Assembly (NCBI GenBank): GCA_017411745.1 | Contig: JAFQPM010000012.1 | Coordinates: forward strand, 1 to 58,918 | Reading direction: 5' to 3' | Origin: Clostridia bacterium | GTDB taxonomy: Bacteria; Bacillota; Clostridia; Oscillospirales; CAG-272 | DNA length: 58,918 nucleotides | Shown here: positions 7,089 to 16,504 of the stretch, piece after piece | Numbering within the stretch: position 1 is the stretch's first letter | How the letters are laid out: every line of letters starts with the position of its first letter | The notes under the pieces: generated by a model | What the model saw: the letters and a program-made list of their open reading frames with translations, nothing else | Told to the model about the DNA's origin: nothing | Database searches by the model: none | Program-made: the position numbers and the translations under genes

Positions 7089-9833
7089 TTATTTTTTCTT
7101 TCTTATAGCGGTCTTATCGTTGAGATTGAGAGCAAAATTCGTGTTACCCACACCCACGGACACCTTTCCGTGAATAAGAGCGCGTATTTCGTTCTCACCG
7201 ACAACCTGCTTGGGCACAAAATCCTTACTTTGCGCGTATTTTATGATCTCGTTTTTGAGCCAAACCGCTGCAGGATCAAGTTCGCTGAAATTGAATCCGC
7301 AAACGATCAGCCTGCCCGCAAGCACACTGAATTCAAACAGAGCCGCCTGACGAATAACGTTTTTGTGAGTTGAAACGACCTCGACTATCGGGTCAAACGG
7401 AACCCCGTCAGCTTCAAAGCAGATAGCCCGTCCCTTCTCTAAAAGCGAGTTGAACTGCCACGAGCAGAAGCTCTCGTGCGGCATATCCTGCAATATCGGA
7501 TGATCGGCGATGACCGTAGCAAGATTGCCCGACGTTCTTCCCGCCAGCGCTATCTTAAACGACGTCGGCAGACTTACAAAGGGCGCCGCGCCGAATATAA
7601 CAACGTCCTCTCCATCGCGCAAGCGCGAGATAAGCTCCTCCTCACTCATACCGCCCGAAACAACCAATCCCTCGGGCTCGATCGCCTCAACTCTCGGGAA
7701 CAAATAAAGCTCCCACTCGTTCTCAACCGAAAGCTCGGGACCCTCAAGCGTAGCGCAAAGCTTCATCTCGCAGGGCTTGTCAACCTCGGGCAGCTCCACA
7801 TCAAGATTATAAAGCCTTGGCAGCGTTCCTCCGACAAGATCGACCGTCGCTGTGTCGCGTCGGATCAGCTTCTCTCCCGAAACAAGCTTTATATCAAGCA
7901 CTGCTCCGCTGATCTGCTCAAATCCGTAGCAGGAGGCGTAAATGTCGCAGCACAAGTGCTCTCCCGAGAAGAAATTCGTCCTTCTCTCAAGATCGTTGAG
8001 CAATACCGTCGGCGAGTTGTATCTGAGCACGTTCTGCACACTTTCACCGGGTTTGAGCTCGTAAAACTCGTTCATCATACCCACATCGTATCCAAAGGTG
8101 TGCCAATGCGTGTCGATAGGACCTAAAAAGTCATATCCCGCCATATTTTCGCATCTTCTCGTCGCCTCAAAGCAATATTTGCGAACGCGTCTTTGCCATT
8201 CGCACGAATTTCTGAAGTACAACGGCGCCTTATCAAGAACGCCCTTGTCAGCCAGATGCCTCTCGATCGAGTCGAACATATCTGTCTTGCCAATTCTCGT
8301 GTTTTTGTATCTCTCCTTAACCGACAGATCGGTATAAGTTCCGTCTATACAGATCTCGTGAGTAACACGAGGCTTGTTATTGTATATATAGCTCCATTCA
8401 CTAACGTCCTTGACCTTGGCATCGGTCGAGGCATAGCTGAAGTGAGCAAGCGAATAGCTGCTGTACATATCGCTGAATTCATCCGCTATCCTAAAGCGGC
8501 GCGGATTGTGTCTCATCGGCTCGAGCACGACCTCGCTCATAAGCTCGGGCTCTGCCTCGAAATTATATTCAAGACCGCGCAAAGCGCTCATCGGTGAAAA
8601 GAGCGAATCGGTCCTTCCGTGCACCTCGTCGGCACATAGATGGATATGCTCAAGGAAATCGTCGTAAAGCTGAAGCTCGTTGCCGCAGCAGTATATCACC
8701 ACCGAGGTATATCGGCGGCAGAAGGTAACGATATCCTTCCACTCGTCAAGACTTGTGTTGTTCGGGCTCTCAACGTGAAGTAACATTCCAAGCTCGTCCG
8801 CCGCCTGCATATATTCCTTTGGCGGAATATGAGTATGAAAACGGATAAAATTAAAGCCAAGCGTCTTGAGCTTACCGATCACATCGCGGTAAAATTCAAT
8901 ATCCTGCACGGGATGGACAGATATGGGATAATAACAATGCTCACAAACACCGCGCAGATAGCAGGGCTGACCGTTAAGACGGAAATGCGGCCCATCTGTG
9001 GTCAGACGTCGAACGCCGAAGCTTCTTTCAAGCACGGCTTCTCCGCATACTATCTTAAGCACGTACAGCTTTGGGCTTTCGGGACTCCAAAGCTCAAGAT
9101 CCTCACTGTCAAAGCAAAAATCACCGACCGATTCTCCGCTTTTGACCACTCTGTCCCCGTCAAGCACCGACCAAGCAAATTCAGCCTTTCCGACCGACTC
9201 GACTCTGCACTCCACCGCTTTGCAATCCTCCGAAACAAGGATCGCCACGTCACGCAAAGGGCAACTATACACTCTCAGTTCAATGTCCCCGATAATTCCG
9301 CCGCTGTATTCGCTCGCCGCGCGTGACGTAATTCCCGACACGGGCTGACCGTCAAAGCCCTCAAGTCTATGATTGCAAACCGACAAAACGACTGTGTTCT
9401 CTCCGTCGATCAGTACTCCGTCGGGTATCTCGATATCAAACGGCGTGCTGTATCCCTCGTGTCTGCCCAAAAAGACTCCGTTGAGCCATACCGAAGCCGA
9501 GCTCTGAACGCCACCGAAGTGTAGGCAGGACGGAGAGTCAAATTTATCGCAGATAAACGTGCGACTGTAAAAGAAATTGCCGACTATATTAGGAAGCAGC
9601 ATATCGGGAGCAGTGTCCACGATAGGATACTGCTGATGACTGTATTCGGGATTTATCTTCAAGCGGTGGCAAAACGGAGCTTTCTCAAAGCTCTCGGTCA
9701 TATCCTCCCAATACCCCGGCACAGCATTTTCTATAACAGCGCCCTTGATTTCGGGAAGATATGAGGACTCGTATTTGTCCTCACAATAATCCATTCTCCA
9801 CGTTCCCGAGAGCGAAAAACTTTCGTATATCAT
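7089..9833 (-). CDS. Glycoside hydrolase family 2 (beta-galactosidase/beta-glucuronidase type) inside the pyr operon
   Basis: A 914-residue GH2 enzyme without signal peptide. Order: sugar-binding jelly roll (LHFGGVQSSASVWLNG, then GYSTPFDIEIPDG), immunoglobulin-like domain, TIM barrel starting at LRGVCEHCYYP, and a long C-terminal part. The acid/base motif is GNELQLY around residue 385 and a candidate nucleophile Glu lies in VTHEICIDG near residue 493. Family members release terminal beta-galactose, beta-glucuronate or beta-mannose; which is unknown. It sits between pyrD and pyrF with gaps of 39 and 24 bp and its own AGGAGG, so it is cotranscribed with UMP genes although it has no role in that pathway. 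ATG 9833 is chosen over 9851 because of the Shine-Dalgarno site. Confidence 0.88.
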   Translation of the reverse strand: MIYESFSLSGTWRMDYCEDKYESSYLPEIKGAVIENAVPGYWEDMTESFEKAPFCHRLKINPEYSHQQYPIVDTAPDMLLPNIVGNFFYSRTFICDKFDSPSCLHFGGVQSSASVWLNGVFLGRHEGYSTPFDIEIPDGVLIDGENTVVLSVCNHRLEGFDGQPVSGITSRAASEYSGGIIGDIELRVYSCPLRDVAILVSEDCKAVECRVESVGKAEFAWSVLDGDRVVKSGESVGDFCFDSEDLELWSPESPKLYVLKIVCGEAVLERSFGVRRLTTDGPHFRLNGQPCYLRGVCEHCYYPISVHPVQDIEFYRDVIGKLKTLGFNFIRFHTHIPPKEYMQAADELGMLLHVESPNNTSLDEWKDIVTFCRRYTSVVIYCCGNELQLYDDFLEHIHLCADEVHGRTDSLFSPMSALRGLEYNFEAEPELMSEVVLEPMRHNPRRFRIADEFSDMYSSYSLAHFSYASTDAKVKDVSEWSYIYNNKPRVTHEICIDGTYTDLSVKERYKNTRIGKTDMFDSIERHLADKGVLDKAPLYFRNSCEWQRRVRKYCFEATRRCENMAGYDFLGPIDTHWHTFGYDVGMMNEFYELKPGESVQNVLRYNSPTVLLNDLERRTNFFSGEHLCCDIYASCYGFEQISGAVLDIKLVSGEKLIRRDTATVDLVGGTLPRLYNLDVELPEVDKPCEMKLCATLEGPELSVENEWELYLFPRVEAIEPEGLVVSGGMSEEELISRLRDGEDVVIFGAAPFVSLPTSFKIALAGRTSGNLATVIADHPILQDMPHESFCSWQFNSLLEKGRAICFEADGVPFDPIVEVVSTHKNVIRQAALFEFSVLAGRLIVCGFNFSELDPAAVWLKNEIIKYAQSKDFVPKQVVGENEIRALIHGKVSVGVGNTNFALNLNDKTAIRKKK

Positions 9834-9872
9834 ATCTAACCTCCTGCACACCCGATCCGTCAGGTATTCAGA

Positions 9873-10778
9873 TCACTGTATCTTCAGATCCCGAAGCGAG
9901 TCAATGCGGTATTTTTCCATGACCCTCGGGAGATCCTCTATAATATTTTTACAAGCGTAAGGATCGACGAGATTGGCCGCGCCGACCTCAACGGCAACAG
10001 CTCCCGCCATCAGCATCTCGATAACGTCCTCCGCGCTCGAAACACCGCCCATTCCAACAACGGGTATGTTGACCGCGTGCGAAACCTGATAAACCATTCT
10101 TACTGCCACGGGGAAGATCGCGCTTCCCGAAAATCCGCCCATTTTGTTGGCAATAACAGGCTTTCTGGTGCGAAGATCTATTCTCATACCAAGCAGGGTG
10201 TTTATAAGGCTGATGCCGTCAGCACCCGCCGCCTCGCAAGCCTTTGCGATAGCAACTATATCAGTAACGTTGGGCGAAAGCTTGATGATGATCGGCTTCG
10301 TTGTGACCGCCTTGACCGCACGGGTCACCTCTGCCGCACCCTCGGGAGTAGTGCCGAACGCCATACCGCCGCCGTGCACGTTGGGACAGCTTATATTGAC
10401 CTCGATCCAACCCACCTGATCACATTTATCAATCTTTTCGCAGGTGTAAACGTACTCCTCGACCGAAAAGCCCGAAACGTTCGCCATTACCTTCTTATCA
10501 AAGCATTTAGCAAGCTTTGGCAGCTCCTCGGAAACGACCTTCTCGACACCGGGGTTCTGAAGTCCCACCGCGTTTATCATTCCGTTTGGAGTCTCGGCGA
10601 TTCGAGGCGTAGGATTGCCGAATCTCGCCTCCTTGGTCGTTCCCTTGAACGAGAACGTGCCCAGCATATTTATATCGTAAAGCTCTGCAAACTCGTATCC
10701 AAATCCAAAGGTTCCCGAAGCAGGGATAACGGGATTGTCAAGCTCGATTCCGCAAAGATTCACACTCAGCTTTCCCAT
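9873..10778 (-). CDS. pyrD: Dihydroorotate dehydrogenase class 1B, catalytic subunit
   Basis: A 301-residue FMN-dependent TIM-barrel protein oxidising dihydroorotate to orotate. The active-site Cys lies in VNISCPNVHGGG, the class 1 pattern, and FMN contacts are seen in VVGMGGVSSAED. It works as a heterotetramer with PyrK, encoded immediately upstream with a 13-bp overlap (10766-10778), so electrons go to NAD+ in the cytoplasm. The ATG at 10778 has GGAGGAGA just ahead, inside the end of pyrK, which implies translational coupling; an apparent upstream extension is ignored. Confidence 0.95.
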   Translation of the reverse strand: MGKLSVNLCGIELDNPVIPASGTFGFGYEFAELYDINMLGTFSFKGTTKEARFGNPTPRIAETPNGMINAVGLQNPGVEKVVSEELPKLAKCFDKKVMANVSGFSVEEYVYTCEKIDKCDQVGWIEVNISCPNVHGGGMAFGTTPEGAAEVTRAVKAVTTKPIIIKLSPNVTDIVAIAKACEAAGADGISLINTLLGMRIDLRTRKPVIANKMGGFSGSAIFPVAVRMVYQVSHAVNIPVVGMGGVSSAEDVIEMLMAGAVAVEVGAANLVDPYACKNIIEDLPRVMEKYRIDSLRDLKIQ

Positions 10779-11503
10779 AAGATCTCCTCCTTCTTCATAA
10801 CGGGACCTTCCTTGCAAATGCGCTTGTATCCCGTAATAGTCTTGCACGAGCAACCCATGCAAGCGCCGAATCCACAGCCCATTCTCTCCTCGAAGCTGAA
10901 CTGTCCCTCGGTAACGCTGGTCCTGTAAACCGCCTTAAGCATAGGCTCGGGTCCGCAGGTGTAGAAGTAAGAATAATCAGACTCCTTCATCACATCGGTA
11001 ACGAAGCCCTTTACTCCGTACGAGCCGTCAACGGTCGTGACCGTAACCTGTGCGCCAAGCGCTCTGAACTCATCCTCGTAAAAGATCTCGTCCTTGGTAT
11101 TAAACCCAAGAATGACCGATACATGCTTGCCCTCTCCAATAAGCTTTTTGCAAAGCATATACATAGGAGGAACTCCAACGCCGCCGCCAAGCAGTAAGGG
11201 CTTATCACCCGAAAGACTCGTGTCGTAGCCGTTTCCAAGCCCCGTCAGTACGTCAAGCTTTTCTCCTGCGCCCATAGCGCTCATCTGCTCGGTTCCCTTT
11301 CCGACCACCTTGTAAATAAGCGTCAGAACGCCGTCCTCGCAGTCGCAAACCGAGATAGGTCTGCGCAAGAACAAGCCGTCAAGCTTGATGTTGACAAACT
11401 GACCGCAATTCGTAACCGCGCTCGTGTCGCCCTCAAGCAGCATTTTGTAAACGTTGCTCGTAAGCGCGAAGTTTTCTTTTATAGTAAATATTGTTTGTTT
11501 CAT
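10766..11503 (-). CDS. pyrK: Dihydroorotate dehydrogenase electron transfer subunit
   Basis: A 245-residue ferredoxin-reductase-like protein that carries FAD and a [2Fe-2S] cluster and passes electrons from PyrD to NAD+. FAD binding is indicated by LRRPISVCD, NAD binding by LLLGGGVGVPPM, and the cluster by the Cys array in GCGFGACMGCSCK plus the later RICKEG. GAAAGG lies 7 nt before the ATG at 11503; an in-frame ATG five codons earlier would place the Shine-Dalgarno inside the gene. Separated from carB by a MITE-like element. Confidence 0.94.
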   Translation of the reverse strand: MKQTIFTIKENFALTSNVYKMLLEGDTSAVTNCGQFVNIKLDGLFLRRPISVCDCEDGVLTLIYKVVGKGTEQMSAMGAGEKLDVLTGLGNGYDTSLSGDKPLLLGGGVGVPPMYMLCKKLIGEGKHVSVILGFNTKDEIFYEDEFRALGAQVTVTTVDGSYGVKGFVTDVMKESDYSYFYTCGPEPMLKAVYRTSVTEGQFSFEERMGCGFGACMGCSCKTITGYKRICKEGPVMKKEEILWES

Positions 11504-11526
11504 TGTTATGCCTTTCAAATCGCCTT

Positions 11527-11707
11527 AGCCTTCCCTCGTGAGTTAAGGGGGACCGCGCCAGCGGTGGATGAGTAGAAGAGTTAATCACGCGTGAGCACGA
11601 GGATTTACACCATAAGTCTTTTTTATAAGCAAAGACGGTTAAAATATTCAGACTTCTACTCATCCGTCTCGGCTAAGCCGAGACGCCTTCCCTCACAAGA
11701 GAAGGCT
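11527..11707. repeat. MITE-like palindromic element, copy 1 (carB-pyrK gap)
   Basis: Begins AGCCTTCCCTCGTGAG and ends with its near complement CTCACAAGAGAAGGCT. Inside the ends are GGGGGACCGCG..AGCGGTGGATGAG on the left and CTCATCCG plus a perfect palindrome (TCTCGGCTAAGCCGAGA) on the right. The second copy at 51055-51172 shares both ends and the GACCGCG..AGCGGTGGATGAG block but has a shorter, unrelated centre. It carries no gene. It is transcribed within the pyr operon. Confidence 0.8.
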
Positions 11708-11740
11708 TACGCAAAGCGGGACATAAGGTCATTTTAATTA

Positions 11741-14700
11741 TTAAGAATCTATCGTAGAAATCGTCAGCGTAGTCTCCTCAAGCACGTCGAGCAGAACTCT
11801 AACCGTATCAAGCGACGTAAACATAGTCACGTTGTTCTCGGTCGCATACTTTCTGATCTCAAATCCATCACGTGTAACACCAGACGAGGAAGGATCGCTC
11901 GTGTTGATAACGTACGCGATGTGTCCCTGGCGGATCGACTCGGCGATCTCCTCTGAGCCATCCGAGATCTTCTTGAGCACGTGAGTGCGAATTCCGTTCT
12001 CCTTGAGGAATTTCGCCGTTCCGCTTGTTGCCTCGATATTGAAGCCGAGATTGTAGAAGCGGCGGATAAGAGGCAGAGCCTCAGCCTTGTCGCAGTCCGC
12101 AATAGTAGCAAACACCGTTCCGTAGTTCTGCAGATGCATTCCGGAGGCCTGAAGCGCCTTGTAAAGTGCTCTGTAGAATTTGTCGTCGTATCCGATAGCC
12201 TCACCCGTCGACTTCATCTCGGGAGAAAGGTATGCGTCAAGTCCGCGAAGCTTGTTGAAGGAGAACACGGGCACCTTAACGTACCAGCGGTTCTTCTCCT
12301 CGGGATATAGACAGAAGATTCCCTGCTCCTTGAGCGACTTGCCGAGAATACACTCTGTCGCAATATCCGCAAGCGAATAACCCGTGGACTTGGAGAGGAA
12401 GGGCACGGTTCTCGACGAACGGGGATTTACCTCGATGATAAATACTTCGTCGTTCTTGTCAACGATAAACTGAATATTGTAAAGACCAACGATACCGATT
12501 CCCTTACCAAGCTTCTTGGCATACTGAAGAATAGTTCCCTTGACCTTGTCGGAGATCGAGAAAGCGGGATAAACGCTTATCGAGTCACCCGAGTGAACGC
12601 CGGTCCTCTCAACCAGCTCCATAATGCCGGGCACGAATACGTCCTGACCGTCGCAAATAGCGTCGACCTCAACCTCCTTGCCGCTGATATACTTGTCAAC
12701 GAGAACGGGCTTGTCCTCATCGATCTCAACCGCGGTCTTGAGGTAGTGGCGGAGCTGCTCCTCATTGGCAACGATCTGCATAGCGCGGCCGCCAAGCACG
12801 AAGGAGGGGCGAACAAGCACGGGATAGCCAACCTTTGCAGCAGCGGCAACTCCGTCCTCTATCTTGGTAACGGCGCGACCCTCGGGCTGAGGAATACCCA
12901 GCTCCTTAAGCAGCTTTTCGAAAGCATCTCTGTTCTCTGCTCGGTCGATAGCAGCGCAATCGGTACCTATTATCTTAACGCCGAGATCGTGAAGCGGCTG
13001 TGCGAGATTGATAGCGGTCTGACCGCCAAGAGAAGCGATAACGCCCTCGGGCTTCTCAAACTCGATAATATTCATAACGTCCTCGGGAGTCAGAGGCTCA
13101 AAATAGAGCTTGTCCGCCGTGGTATAGTCGGTGGAAACGGTCTCGGGATTGTTATTGATAATGATCGCCTCATATCCCGATTTTTTAATAGTGGTAACCG
13201 CGTGAACGGTGGAATAGTCAAACTCAACGCCCTGGCCGATTCTGATAGGACCTGCGCCGAGAACCACGATCTTCTTCTTGTTCGTCAGAACAGAAGCATT
13301 TTCTCCCGTGTAAGAGGAGTAGAAATAAGGAATGTACGCGCCCGTGTGGCAGGTGTCAACCATACGGAATACGGGAAAAATCTTGTTTTCTCTTCTGAAC
13401 TTGAATACGTCAAGCTCCGAGCAGCCCCAAAGCTTTGCGATATACTTATCGCCAAAGCCCATCTTCTTTGCAACCTTGAGCGTTTCAAGATCAAACGCCT
13501 TGCCTTCAAGCACCTTCTCCATATCAACGATATTCTTCATCGCCTCAAGGAAGTAAGCCGTGATCTTCGTGATCTCGTGAATTTCGTCAACACTCACGCC
13601 ACGGCGGAAAAGCTCAGCAATAGCAAAAATGTTGTCGTCGCGGAATTCAGAAATATATGCCTTGAGAGCATCGCTCTCCATGTTGTCAAACTTCTGGTGA
13701 TAAAGGTGATGAACACCGGTCTCAAGAGAACGGATACCCTTGAGCAAGCACTCCTCAAGATTCGAGCCGATACCCATGATCTCACCCGTCGCCTTCATCT
13801 GCGTTCCGAGGTGATTGGAAGCCGCAGTAAACTTATCAAACGGGAATCTGGGCAGCTTTGCGATAACGTAGTCGAGCTCGGGTTCAAACGCCGCGTTGGT
13901 ATTTGCGATCTTGATATCCTCAAGCGCCATACCGACCGCGATCTTGGCGGTCACACGCGCGATAGGGTATCCCGATGCCTTGGAGGCAAGTGCGGAGGAA
14001 CGTGAAACGCGAGGATTGACCTCGATCAGATAATATTCACTCGAATCGGGATTGAGCGCAAACTGTACGTTGCATCCTCCCTCGATCTTAAGCTCACGAA
14101 TGATCTTGATAGCCGAATCGTTAAGCATCTTCTTGTCGTGCTCAGAAAGCGTCATAATGGGGGCAACGACGAGCGAGTCACCCGTGTGAACGCCAACGGG
14201 ATCTATATTTTCCATACCGCAGATGGTGATAGCGTGGTCGTTCGAGTCGCGCATAACCTCAAACTCGATCTCCTTGTATCCCTTAACGCTCTTCTCGATA
14301 AGAACCTGATGAACGGGCGAGAGCTTGAACGCGTTGAGACCGATCTCCACAAGCTCCTCCTCGTTATATGCAAATCCACCGCCCGTGCCGCCGAGAGTGA
14401 ACGCAGGACGAAGAACAACGGGATATCCGATCCTTGCAGCCGCTTCCTTCGCCTCTTCAAGATCGTAAGTGATCTCGGAAGGAATAGTGGGCTCACCGAT
14501 AGACTGGCAAAGCTCCTTGAACAGCTCTCTGTCCTCGGCTCTCTCAATGCTCTCGCTCGACGTACCGAGAAGCTCGGTGTGACACTCCTTGAGAATACCC
14601 TTCTTCTCAAGCTGCATAGCAAGATTAAGACCCGTCTGTCCACCGATTCCGGGAACGATAGCGTCAGGCCTTTCATAACGAAGGATCTTCGCAATATATT

Positions 14701-14914
14701 CAAGCGTCAAGGGCTCCATATACACCTTGTCCGCTATGGTAGTGTCGGTCATGATCGTCGCAGGGTTGGAGTTGACGAGAACTACCTCGTAGCCCTCCTC
14801 CTTGAGCGCAAGACATGCCTGCGTGCCCGCATAGTCAAACTCTGCCGCCTGACCGATAACGATAGGTCCCGAACCAATGATCAAAATCTTCTTCAAATCT
14901 GTTCTCTTTGCCAT
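11741..14914 (-). CDS. carB: Carbamoyl-phosphate synthase large subunit
   Basis: A 1057-residue protein with the full duplicated layout: first ATP-grasp half (VVLRPAFTLGGTGGG), oligomerisation domain, second ATP-grasp half (VLVRPSFVLGGRAM), and a C-terminal MGS-like regulatory domain ending at about residue 1057. It makes carbamoyl phosphate from bicarbonate, ammonia and two ATP; ammonia is normally channelled from the CarA glutaminase. No carA is present beside it or anywhere in this window. The ATG at 14914 (MAKRTDLKK) has GGAG 6 nt upstream. It is downstream of pyrC, with hairpin copy B in between. Confidence 0.96.
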   Translation of the reverse strand: MAKRTDLKKILIIGSGPIVIGQAAEFDYAGTQACLALKEEGYEVVLVNSNPATIMTDTTIADKVYMEPLTLEYIAKILRYERPDAIVPGIGGQTGLNLAMQLEKKGILKECHTELLGTSSESIERAEDRELFKELCQSIGEPTIPSEITYDLEEAKEAAARIGYPVVLRPAFTLGGTGGGFAYNEEELVEIGLNAFKLSPVHQVLIEKSVKGYKEIEFEVMRDSNDHAITICGMENIDPVGVHTGDSLVVAPIMTLSEHDKKMLNDSAIKIIRELKIEGGCNVQFALNPDSSEYYLIEVNPRVSRSSALASKASGYPIARVTAKIAVGMALEDIKIANTNAAFEPELDYVIAKLPRFPFDKFTAASNHLGTQMKATGEIMGIGSNLEECLLKGIRSLETGVHHLYHQKFDNMESDALKAYISEFRDDNIFAIAELFRRGVSVDEIHEITKITAYFLEAMKNIVDMEKVLEGKAFDLETLKVAKKMGFGDKYIAKLWGCSELDVFKFRRENKIFPVFRMVDTCHTGAYIPYFYSSYTGENASVLTNKKKIVVLGAGPIRIGQGVEFDYSTVHAVTTIKKSGYEAIIINNNPETVSTDYTTADKLYFEPLTPEDVMNIIEFEKPEGVIASLGGQTAINLAQPLHDLGVKIIGTDCAAIDRAENRDAFEKLLKELGIPQPEGRAVTKIEDGVAAAAKVGYPVLVRPSFVLGGRAMQIVANEEQLRHYLKTAVEIDEDKPVLVDKYISGKEVEVDAICDGQDVFVPGIMELVERTGVHSGDSISVYPAFSISDKVKGTILQYAKKLGKGIGIVGLYNIQFIVDKNDEVFIIEVNPRSSRTVPFLSKSTGYSLADIATECILGKSLKEQGIFCLYPEEKNRWYVKVPVFSFNKLRGLDAYLSPEMKSTGEAIGYDDKFYRALYKALQASGMHLQNYGTVFATIADCDKAEALPLIRRFYNLGFNIEATSGTAKFLKENGIRTHVLKKISDGSEEIAESIRQGHIAYVINTSDPSSSGVTRDGFEIRKYATENNVTMFTSLDTVRVLLDVLEETTLTISTIDS

Positions 14915-14974
14915 ATTTATCTCCATTCCGTCACTTGATCATCTGCAACAAGTGACTATATTATTCGATTTTCT

Positions 14975-15020
14975 CCTACTTTTCTTGAAAGAAAAGTAGG
15001 CAAAAGAACTTCCATAAGGA
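14975..15020 (-). repeat. Intergenic hairpin repeat, copy B (pyrC-carB gap)
   Basis: CCTACTTTTC (14975-14984) pairs with GAAAAGTAGG (14991-15000); the outer flank CAAAAGAACTTCC is shared, in the same orientation, with the copy at 29535-29572 and, inverted, with the one at 29841-29892. Confidence 0.7.
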
Positions 15021-15082
15021 TAGTTATTAAGTTTTCCATTTCATAATTGCAAATGGGTTAGTGTAAATCCACCTCTCACACA

Positions 15083-16285
15083 TTAAAACCTATATGCCTT
15101 GCCGTTATAAAAAGCACCGTAGCATTTGCCAAACAGCCTGACACCCTCAAACGGAGTTGCCTTGCCCTTCGATATAAACTCCGCAGGATCGACCGTGAAT
15201 TCCTCATCAAGTCTCCACACAGAAAGACCGTCTCCGATCGGCAGACCGAATCTTTCTCGCGGGTTGTATACCAAAAGCTCAACAAGCTTTTCAAGCGATA
15301 TCACGCTATTTTTCACCATGTAAGTGTACATCAGAGGGAACGCCGTCTCAATACCAACGATTCCAAACGCACTCTTTTCAAGCCCTCTGCCCTTTTCCTC
15401 GGCAGAATGCGGCGCGTGATCGGTCGCGATCATATCCACCGTACCGTCAACAACACCTTCGATAAGCGCAAGCCTGTCTGCCTCGCTTCGCAGGGGCGGA
15501 TTCATCTTAAATCTTCCTTCTTCGCGAAGATCCATATCATTGAGTATCAGATAATGCGGTCCCGTCTCGCAGGTCACGTCTACACCTGACTTCTTCGCCT
15601 CGCGGATAATCTCGACGCTCTCTTTAGTCGAGATATGACAAACGTGGTAAGCGCATCCAACCTCGTCGGCAAGCTTCAGATCTCTCTCGATCTGCCTCCA
15701 CTCGCTCTCCGAGCAGATGCCGCGATGACCGTGCAAGCGCGCATACTCTCCGTCGTGTATATATCCGCCTCGCAAAAGCTCGTTGACCTCACAGTGTGCC
15801 ACGATCATCTTCCCAAGCGCTCGGGCTCTTTGCATAGCCTCTCTCATCATACCGCCGTCCTGAACTCCGCGACCATCGTCCGAAAACGCGATGACGTTCT
15901 TCGCCATACCCTCGAGATCAGCCAACTGCTCACCCTTCTGTCCAACCGTTATCGAGCCGTAAGGATGAACTCCTATAACTGCATCTCTCTCGATTATATC
16001 GAGTTGCTGCTTCAGATGCTCGGGGGAATCGGGCACAGGGTTGAGATTTGGCATAGTGCAAACGTCGGTATAACCTCCCCTTGCCGCCGCTAACGAGCCC
16101 GTGGCGATAGTCTCCTTATAAGAAAAACCCGGCTCGCGAAAATGCACGTGCACATCACAAAAACCGGGAAAAACAGTATATTCCGAAGAATTGAACGACG
16201 AAAAGCCCTCAGCGGAGAAAAAACAGTTAACCAAGGACGCCTTATCTTTCATTTTAGCCTGCATATCAGCCTTAAAAGTTGCCAT
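15083..16285 (-). CDS. pyrC: Dihydroorotase
   Basis: A 400-residue amidohydrolase that cyclises carbamoyl aspartate to dihydroorotate. Metal ligands are visible as DVHVHFREPG, the later VAHCE and HVCHIST, and the catalytic Asp in MIATDHAPHS. The N-terminus is short of the usual 20-25 residues that precede the first beta strand, but the start is well set: GGAGG lies 6 nt before the ATG at 16285 and a promoter just upstream. First gene of the pyr operon. Confidence 0.94.
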   Translation of the reverse strand: MATFKADMQAKMKDKASLVNCFFSAEGFSSFNSSEYTVFPGFCDVHVHFREPGFSYKETIATGSLAAARGGYTDVCTMPNLNPVPDSPEHLKQQLDIIERDAVIGVHPYGSITVGQKGEQLADLEGMAKNVIAFSDDGRGVQDGGMMREAMQRARALGKMIVAHCEVNELLRGGYIHDGEYARLHGHRGICSESEWRQIERDLKLADEVGCAYHVCHISTKESVEIIREAKKSGVDVTCETGPHYLILNDMDLREEGRFKMNPPLRSEADRLALIEGVVDGTVDMIATDHAPHSAEEKGRGLEKSAFGIVGIETAFPLMYTYMVKNSVISLEKLVELLVYNPRERFGLPIGDGLSVWRLDEEFTVDPAEFISKGKATPFEGVRLFGKCYGAFYNGKAYRF

Positions 16286-16303
16286 CTTGATCCTCCGTTC
16301 CGT

Positions 16304-16318
16304 TAAACGTTTCGTTTA
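16304..16318 (-). promoter_or_regulatory. Perfect inverted repeat in the pyr leader
   Basis: TAAACG-TTT-CGTTTA is a perfect 6-3-6 inverted repeat between the predicted transcription start (about 16339) and the pyrC Shine-Dalgarno site. It could be an operator or a small mRNA hairpin. No PyrR-type anti-terminator (conserved UCC..GAG loop with terminator) was seen in this 54-nt leader. Confidence 0.4.
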
Positions 16319-16345
16319 TCAAACATTGATATCCATATTTATAAT

Positions 16346-16374
16346 ATTATATCATATATAAAGTGTAGTGTCAA
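16346..16374 (-). promoter_or_regulatory. Consensus sigma-A promoter of the pyr operon
   Basis: Minus strand TTGACA (16374-16369) and TATAAT (16351-16346) with a 17-bp spacer; start near 16339. Confidence 0.92.
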
Positions 16375-16463
16375 GTGAAATGACGCATTTTTATCAAAAA
16401 TGTCACAATAAACAGTTTTCATCTCGACAATCAGCAAGCTTTTGTCAAAATGCTTGATTAATG

Positions 16464-16502
16464 CAAAAAAATCAGTCGGTCACAACGCTTTGCGACCGAC
16501 CG
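16464..16502 (-). terminator. Terminator after the HExxH membrane protein gene
   Basis: GTCGGTC (16475-16481) pairs with GACCGAC (16494-16500), and reading leftward the stem is followed by a T-run (complement of A7 at 16464-16471). It separates the glycosidase operon from the pyr operon. Confidence 0.8.
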
Positions 16503-16504
16503 TT

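Noticed and set aside
16286..16345. PyrR-binding attenuator in the pyr leader
   Set aside because: The leader is only about 54 nt and has no anti-terminator or terminator pair and no UCC..GAG loop.
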